A DNA stretch of 64,000 bases, taken from NCBI GenBank assembly GCA_944323725.1, contig CALUTP010000015.1, positions 53,585-117,584 on the forward strand. Reading direction: 5' to 3'. Position numbers and translations under genes: made by a program. A model generated the notes under the pieces. The model was not told where the DNA came from and did not search any database. It was given only the letters and a program-made list of their open reading frames with translations. Shown here piece after piece: positions 59,842 to 64,000 of this stretch. The stretch is from Candidatus Gastranaerophilales bacterium. Lineage in GTDB: Bacteria > Cyanobacteriota > Vampirovibrionia > Gastranaerophilales > Gastranaerophilaceae. Each line of letters begins with the position of its first letter. Position 1 is the first letter of the stretch.

Positions 59842-62173
59842 CTTTTGACATTTCTGAAATTGCAGGATCAAGTAAACGTCTTCCTACATTTATAAAATTA
59901 ATAGAACATAATGTTTTATTTCCATATTTAATCATTTTTTCAACGATACCTTCTCCATATTTAGGATGAGTAATTTTATCTCCCTGTTCAAATGTTGGAG
60001 CCTCTCCAAAATTTTCTGTTGGATATACTGGGACAACTGGAGGTTTTTCTTCTTCTTCCGTATTATTTATATCTTCTATAAAATTTAAATCTTCTTCTGT
60101 TAAATCGGACTCTGTCTCTTCTATTGTATCAATTGCTGGAATTTCAGTCTTCTCTTGTGAAAATATAAGTTCATCAACATCTTTTGCTACTTTATCTATA
60201 GGTAAATCTTCTTCAATGATTTCAGGTTCTGGAATTGATTGAAGATTTTCTTCATTATATCCTAAAACAGGTATATTATCAGTATTGACTTCTTGTATAT
60301 CTGTATCTAAGATTAAATCATCGGAAGTGTCTTCTGATATAGTTTCTAATGTTTGAATATCTTCCATTTGTGATTCAGAAAAGTCAACTATTTCAGAAAA
60401 TTTCTCATTATCATTAATTGTTAAATCATCTTCATTTTCAGATGTTTCTTCTGAGACTTCTATAAGGTCATTGCTCTCAGGTATTTCGATATTAGGTATT
60501 TCTGAAGTTATTACTGTTTCGTTTTCAATAATCTCAGGTTCTTGTTTTTCTACGATGATATCATTAATAATGGGTTCTTCTTCAATAATTTGTTGTTCTA
60601 TTTCTTGAATATTAGTTTCAGGATTTTCAAGGTCTTCATACTTTTCTTGGAGTTCAGCATCAATAATATTGCTTATTTGCTCTGGAGCTACTTCTAATTT
60701 TATTAATTCTTCTGTTTTATTATCAGGTATTTCAGTTTCGGATTTAGTTTCTTTATCTTCTTCTTTTGAATAATCTGAATTTGAATTTTCAGTCGGTTCA
60801 TCTTGAGGCTCTTCTTTTCTAGGTAATGTGTCCTCAATTAATGTTTCATATGGATATGAATTAGATTCTTCAGAAAAATCATCAACCTGCTCATTCTGTT
60901 CTATTTCAGGTTCTGCAGCTGTATTATTTATTTCATTGTTATTCCCGATGATATTAACATCATTAGGGTCTGTTATTGCCTCTATTGCAGCTAATTCTAC
61001 TATTAATGGAATATTTTGAGTCGCTTTGCCATAAATTACAAATTCATCTGGGTTAAGTTTGTTTAAAAATATATTATAAGCTGCAAAGTCATGTTGTAAT
61101 ACTTGTGGTGCAAATAGAATAAGATTATTGGCTCGTTCTTTTAGTTCATACAAATATTTGAAATTATGATTTGTAATTATTGTTGAATAAATTTTATCTT
61201 TTGTCATCATATGTCTGATAAGTTTTTTATCAGCATTATCATTTGTAAGTTGTACAAATGAATACACGAATAAGTCTAAATCATTTATAGTGTTATAGAC
61301 ATAGGTGATTATTTCATTTTGCAGTCTGCCATTAACTGTAGAAATATCAAGTATGTTAGATGTATTAGCTCGAATAAGTGCTCTAAGTCTTTGGATGTCT
61401 TTTGCATTTTCAGCGAATACATTCATTTCTTTGTATTTAAGTAATTTATTTTTTAATAATATAAGTTCGGTAACTCCTGTAGTTCTGTATTGTTGATCTA
61501 CAACATTAATAAATGTTTCAAAAGGAATAAACTTATCAAGAACAGTTTTAGAATATTCTTGAACTTCAAGGAATATATCTTGAATAATAGCTTTGCTAAC
61601 AGTGTCTATATCATTTAAGTCATGTTCATAAATATAATTGATAGTTTCATAATTTAGTGGTAGTTTAAAATCTTTACCAAATATAAGCTTTTCTCCAGGA
61701 TAGCTCCCATCAATATCAAATATTATTGATTTGTCACTTTTATTATCAAGTTGAAGAATAAAATTCCCCATCAATATGTTAGAATTCTCTTGATTTTCAG
61801 AACATACAAGTAAGTTTTTTTCAAGAATTGAGCTGTCAACTTTTAAAATTTCTTTTTGCTGAGCTAGTTCACCTATTTCTATTGGAGAATTTACAGGTAG
61901 AATATCAAGAAGTTCATCTGATGAAAGCTTGGTTATTTGTGCATCTAGTGAAGGGATTGAGCCATCATAATTTTTTACGATACCTTCATCATTAAATGTG
62001 AATAGCAATCTAACTATTGCATAATTTGAACCTTTATCAGCTTTTAGGCTTAGAACTTGAGCAACATATGGAGTATGCTCATCTTCAATAATTACAAATC
62101 CCGCAAGAATAAGATTGTCTGATGTTGTAAATTCAATCTTTACCAGATTATTTTTTATCTCTAATACTTTCAT
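59834..62173 (-). CDS. Large acidic protein: HAS-barrel-like N-terminus, disordered acidic linker, Tudor-like C-terminus
   Basis: The protein has 779 residues. Residues 1-85 form a small beta barrel (KNNLVKIEFTTSDNLILAGF, TPYVAQVLSLKADKG) like the HAS barrel of HerA-type ATPases. Residues 85-420 are mainly helical and unrecognised. Residues 425-720 are a low-complexity acidic tract rich in E, D, I, P and S (for example EEEPIINDIIVEKQEPEI), surely disordered. The last 50 residues (GDKITHPKYGEGIVEKMIKY, then CSINFINVGRRLLDPA) match the Tudor-like C-terminal fold of PcrA/UvrD that binds RNA polymerase. No ATPase motif is present. Its role may be in transcription or DNA processing, a guess from the two end domains only. 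Confidence 0.75.
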   Translation of the reverse strand: MKVLEIKNNLVKIEFTTSDNLILAGFVIIEDEHTPYVAQVLSLKADKGSNYAIVRLLFTFNDEGIVKNYDGSIPSLDAQITKLSSDELLDILPVNSPIEIGELAQQKEILKVDSSILEKNLLVCSENQENSNILMGNFILQLDNKSDKSIIFDIDGSYPGEKLIFGKDFKLPLNYETINYIYEHDLNDIDTVSKAIIQDIFLEVQEYSKTVLDKFIPFETFINVVDQQYRTTGVTELILLKNKLLKYKEMNVFAENAKDIQRLRALIRANTSNILDISTVNGRLQNEIITYVYNTINDLDLFVYSFVQLTNDNADKKLIRHMMTKDKIYSTIITNHNFKYLYELKERANNLILFAPQVLQHDFAAYNIFLNKLNPDEFVIYGKATQNIPLIVELAAIEAITDPNDVNIIGNNNEINNTAAEPEIEQNEQVDDFSEESNSYPYETLIEDTLPRKEEPQDEPTENSNSDYSKEEDKETKSETEIPDNKTEELIKLEVAPEQISNIIDAELQEKYEDLENPETNIQEIEQQIIEEEPIINDIIVEKQEPEIIENETVITSEIPNIEIPESNDLIEVSEETSENEDDLTINDNEKFSEIVDFSESQMEDIQTLETISEDTSDDLILDTDIQEVNTDNIPVLGYNEENLQSIPEPEIIEEDLPIDKVAKDVDELIFSQEKTEIPAIDTIEETESDLTEEDLNFIEDINNTEEEEKPPVVPVYPTENFGEAPTFEQGDKITHPKYGEGIVEKMIKYGNKTLCSINFINVGRRLLDPAISEMSKVN

Positions 62174-62235
62174 TAATACTTCCTTCTTCTACTGTAGCAA
62201 TTTTACCATGAACATGCTTTATTTATGTCAAATCA

Positions 62236-62829
62236 TTAACTAAATGAAACATTTTCTTCTAGTTTATTATATATTTCAATTGTAAGAAGGCATATTTTCA
62301 AATCTCTATTTACTAAACTTTTTATTGTTTCTTTGTAGCATTTTAAAAGAGCTTTGTTTAGTCCATTTTTTTCAGAAAGATATTTTCTTATAATGGTTGA
62401 GTATTCTTTATCTCTAGTATTGGGCTCAATTTTGTCTGCAAGAAATATGATTTTTTCAAAATCACTCATTTCAATTTGTCCAAGTGTGTGCCATCTTATT
62501 GCAGACAGAATTTCTTTATCTTCAACACCAAAGTATTTTTCAGCATAATATGCACTTACTGGAGCATGGAGTGTTTTGTAATTTAGCATTTCTGCTTCTT
62601 CAACATGTAGATTAGTATTAATTATTTCAAGAAGTTTTTCATTAGAAAAACATTTTGCACAGTCATGTAATAATCCTGCAATGTAGGCTTTTTCAGGATT
62701 AACTCCAAATTGAATGGCTAATTCTTTTGCGCATTGCGCTGTACCAATTGAATGGCTGTATCTTTCATTATTGAGATTTTCTTTAAGCCAGCTCAAAATT
62801 TCTTTTTCATTAATTTTTGTATAATTCAT
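62236..62829 (-). CDS. yqeK: HD-domain phosphohydrolase, YqeK family
   Basis: The protein has 197 residues. The HD-domain metal ligands are His26 (RYSHSIGTAQCAKELA), His55-Asp56 (GLLHDCAK) and later TLHAPVSAYYAEKYFG and IRWHTLGQIEMSDFEKIIFL, ending ADKIEPNTRD. YqeK enzymes cleave symmetrical diadenosine tetraphosphate into two ADP, clearing a stress nucleotide. Its frame overlaps nadD by 20 bases, an order (nadD-yqeK) shared widely in Firmicutes and relatives. Confidence 0.94.
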   Translation of the reverse strand: MNYTKINEKEILSWLKENLNNERYSHSIGTAQCAKELAIQFGVNPEKAYIAGLLHDCAKCFSNEKLLEIINTNLHVEEAEMLNYKTLHAPVSAYYAEKYFGVEDKEILSAIRWHTLGQIEMSDFEKIIFLADKIEPNTRDKEYSTIIRKYLSEKNGLNKALLKCYKETIKSLVNRDLKICLLTIEIYNKLEENVSFS

Positions 62830-63406
62830 TTTCTTTTATATATTCCTCTACATTATCTGGGACTAATCCTTTTATAGATTTGCCCTGTTTTATTAAATTT
62901 CTTATTTCTGTTGATGATATATTATTGAATTTCATTGGCATGAATTCAAAATTGTATCCTTCTTTTTTTAAATATTCAAAATCCTTTGGGCTGAAATTAT
63001 TTTCTCTAATAAAAACTATAAAATCAATGAGTTTTTTAAGCTCTTCAGCCTTATACCAGCTAGTTATATTTTTAAAAGCATCTGTTCCTATTATAAATTG
63101 TATTTTACCTTCGATTTCATATTTTTTATATAATTCACAAATTGTTAGGTATGTGTATGACTTGCCTTGTCTTAAAAATTCGATGTCAGATACTAAAAAG
63201 TTTGGATTAGATTTTACTGCTAATTTTACCATGTTAAATCTATGTATAGAAAATTTTTCATCATAATTTTTGTGAGGAGGTTTAAATGCCGGTATAAAAA
63301 TTATTTTATCGAGCTTTAAATTTTTTACTAAATATTCAGCTACGCCCAGGTGAGCGTTATGTATAGGATTAAAAGTACCTTGAAATACGCATAATTTCAT
63401 ATTCAT
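62810..63406 (-). CDS. nadD: Nicotinate-nucleotide adenylyltransferase
   Basis: The protein has 198 residues. The nucleotidyltransferase motif is FQGTFNPIHNAHLGVAEYLV with the H-x2-H pair (His16, His19), then IIFIPAFKPPHKNY, FIIGTDAFKNITSWYKAEEL, and ISSTEIRNLIKQGKSIKGLV near the C-terminus. It adenylates nicotinate mononucleotide in NAD synthesis. Two ATG codons (63406, 63400) are possible, neither with a clear ribosome site. It is the first gene of the nadD-yqeK pair. Confidence 0.95.
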   Translation of the reverse strand: MNMKLCVFQGTFNPIHNAHLGVAEYLVKNLKLDKIIFIPAFKPPHKNYDEKFSIHRFNMVKLAVKSNPNFLVSDIEFLRQGKSYTYLTICELYKKYEIEGKIQFIIGTDAFKNITSWYKAEELKKLIDFIVFIRENNFSPKDFEYLKKEGYNFEFMPMKFNNISSTEIRNLIKQGKSIKGLVPDNVEEYIKENELYKN

Positions 63407-63521
63407 ATTTTATCATGTATGGTACTTTAATGTAAAGTAATGTAACAGCTTTGTGAGCTAAAATCTAAAGTTTTTTGAGAGTTAATCCGTATATCATTAT
63501 GTATAATAAGGAAACATTGAC

Positions 63522-64000
63522 ATGGGAATGGCAGCAGGACAAGCAAGATTGTTATCAATAACTGCACGAATTAATCATAATGAGTTAAGGGCGCAGCAGA
63601 TAACCAATGCAAAATTACGTTTGTCCGATAGTACCCAGGCAGCAAGTGACGAATATATAAAAGCATTAAATGATACAGAATTAAAGTTTTTAAGCTATGA
63701 CAAATCCGGCAATTCAATGTATAGTGCATTAACAGGTAATAGCTTGTCATATTATGGGGAATTAAAGAATCAATACGGTCTAATAAATGCAGCAGGTCAG
63801 ATAATGGTGAGTGAGTTAGATGGTCATAATTTTGAGACAAGTGACACGTTAGAAGAATTTTTAGATAAATATGGTCTATTAGGTCCGGAAAGTCAGGGTA
63901 CAATAGTTCAAGTAAAGAACCCGGAATATGATAAAGTAATGGGCGAATATTACGAAGAATATAACAATTGGAAGACAAAAGAACCTAAGAAAGAAGATTT
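63522..64000 (+). CDS. Lineage-type protein with flagellin-like N-terminal helix, 3' end outside the window
   Basis: The frame opens at ATG 63522 with AAGGAA 8 bases upstream and stays open to the window end (at least 159 residues). The N-terminus GMAAGQARLLSITARINHNE and LRAQQITNAKLRLSDSTQAA resembles the amphipathic coil of flagellar rod, hook or flagellin proteins. The section after it (DKSGNSMYSALTGNSLSYYG) is not recognisable. An antisense reading frame at 63571-63978 is a shadow. Such proteins are frequent in gut Melainabacteria. A self-assembling surface or secreted filament is a possibility, not shown. Confidence 0.75.
   Translation, partial: MGMAAGQARLLSITARINHNELRAQQITNAKLRLSDSTQAASDEYIKALNDTELKFLSYDKSGNSMYSALTGNSLSYYGELKNQYGLINAAGQIMVSELDGHNFETSDTLEEFLDKYGLLGPESQGTIVQVKNPEYDKVMGEYYEEYNNWKTKEPKKED

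Noticed and set aside
63571..63978. Minus-strand open frame of 135 residues
   Set aside because: It lies wholly opposite the better supported plus-strand gene from 63522, which has a ribosome site and a recognisable N-terminus.

Overview
The window is AT-rich and reads like a chromosome segment of a non-photosynthetic, gut-type relative of Cyanobacteria (Melainabacteria/Vampirovibrionia, most likely order Gastranaerophilales). The basis is a homologue of the cyanobacterial iron-sulfur protein LdpA (27028-27987), a prepilin with the FTLAEVLITLGIIGVVAAMT-type N-terminus, several proteins opening with an MKI...F-type N-terminus, and proteins of unknown function in the style of that lineage (17093, 63522). 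This placement is inferred from remembered family features, not from a database search.

Layout. 1-2912: the end of a NifS-type cysteine desulfurase, an AAA+ ATPase and an exported repeat protein. 2909-11752: a minus-strand run (sigma factor, gcvPB, CoA-activase-like protein, membrane protein, miaA, giant AsmA-like protein). 11881-15858: a universal stress protein, two sugar-type ABC permeases without binding protein or ATPase, and a doubly broken DUF2142 membrane-protein gene. 15855-26163: TPR proteins, a phase-variable-looking prepilin, a CHASE2-GGDEF cyclase, dusB, a 54-residue protein with its own terminator, infC with an apparent AUA start, and a small kinase-like protein. 26294: tRNA-Phe, followed by 660 bases of gene-free DNA with degenerate repeats. 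27028-32822: ldpA, a HAD phosphatase, a GNAT-like protein, a TolC-like channel, an EF-hand protein with a serum-amyloid-A-like segment, and a membrane protein.

32872-54501 is a large surface-polysaccharide locus. It has CDP-deoxyhexose genes (rfbF, rfbG, an RmlC-like epimerase, a reductase), GDP-deoxyhexose genes (gmd, fcl, rmd), at least six soluble glycosyltransferases, two methyltransferases, a coupled pair of radical SAM enzymes, a UbiA-type prenyltransferase and a GT-C membrane glycosyltransferase. No flippase, polymerase or export ABC transporter is visible, so the locus is either incomplete here or uses machinery elsewhere. 54539-63406 is mostly housekeeping: a divergent PurD, a DnaJ-like protein, queE, def-fmt-aroH, a large acidic protein with a Tudor-like C-terminus, yqeK and nadD. 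The last gene runs off the end.

The most interesting signals are two long G homopolymers inside genes for surface structures, 10 G in the prepilin and 13 G in the GT-C glycosyltransferase. They are unexpected in such AT-rich DNA and look like slipped-strand phase-variation switches. The prepilin tract leaves its best start out of frame (OFF), while the glycosyltransferase tract is in frame (ON). Also notable are a set of promoters whose -10 box lies so close to the ATG that the mRNA should be leaderless, the AUA start of infC, the EF-hand/SAA-like protein, and the radical SAM pair in the sugar locus.
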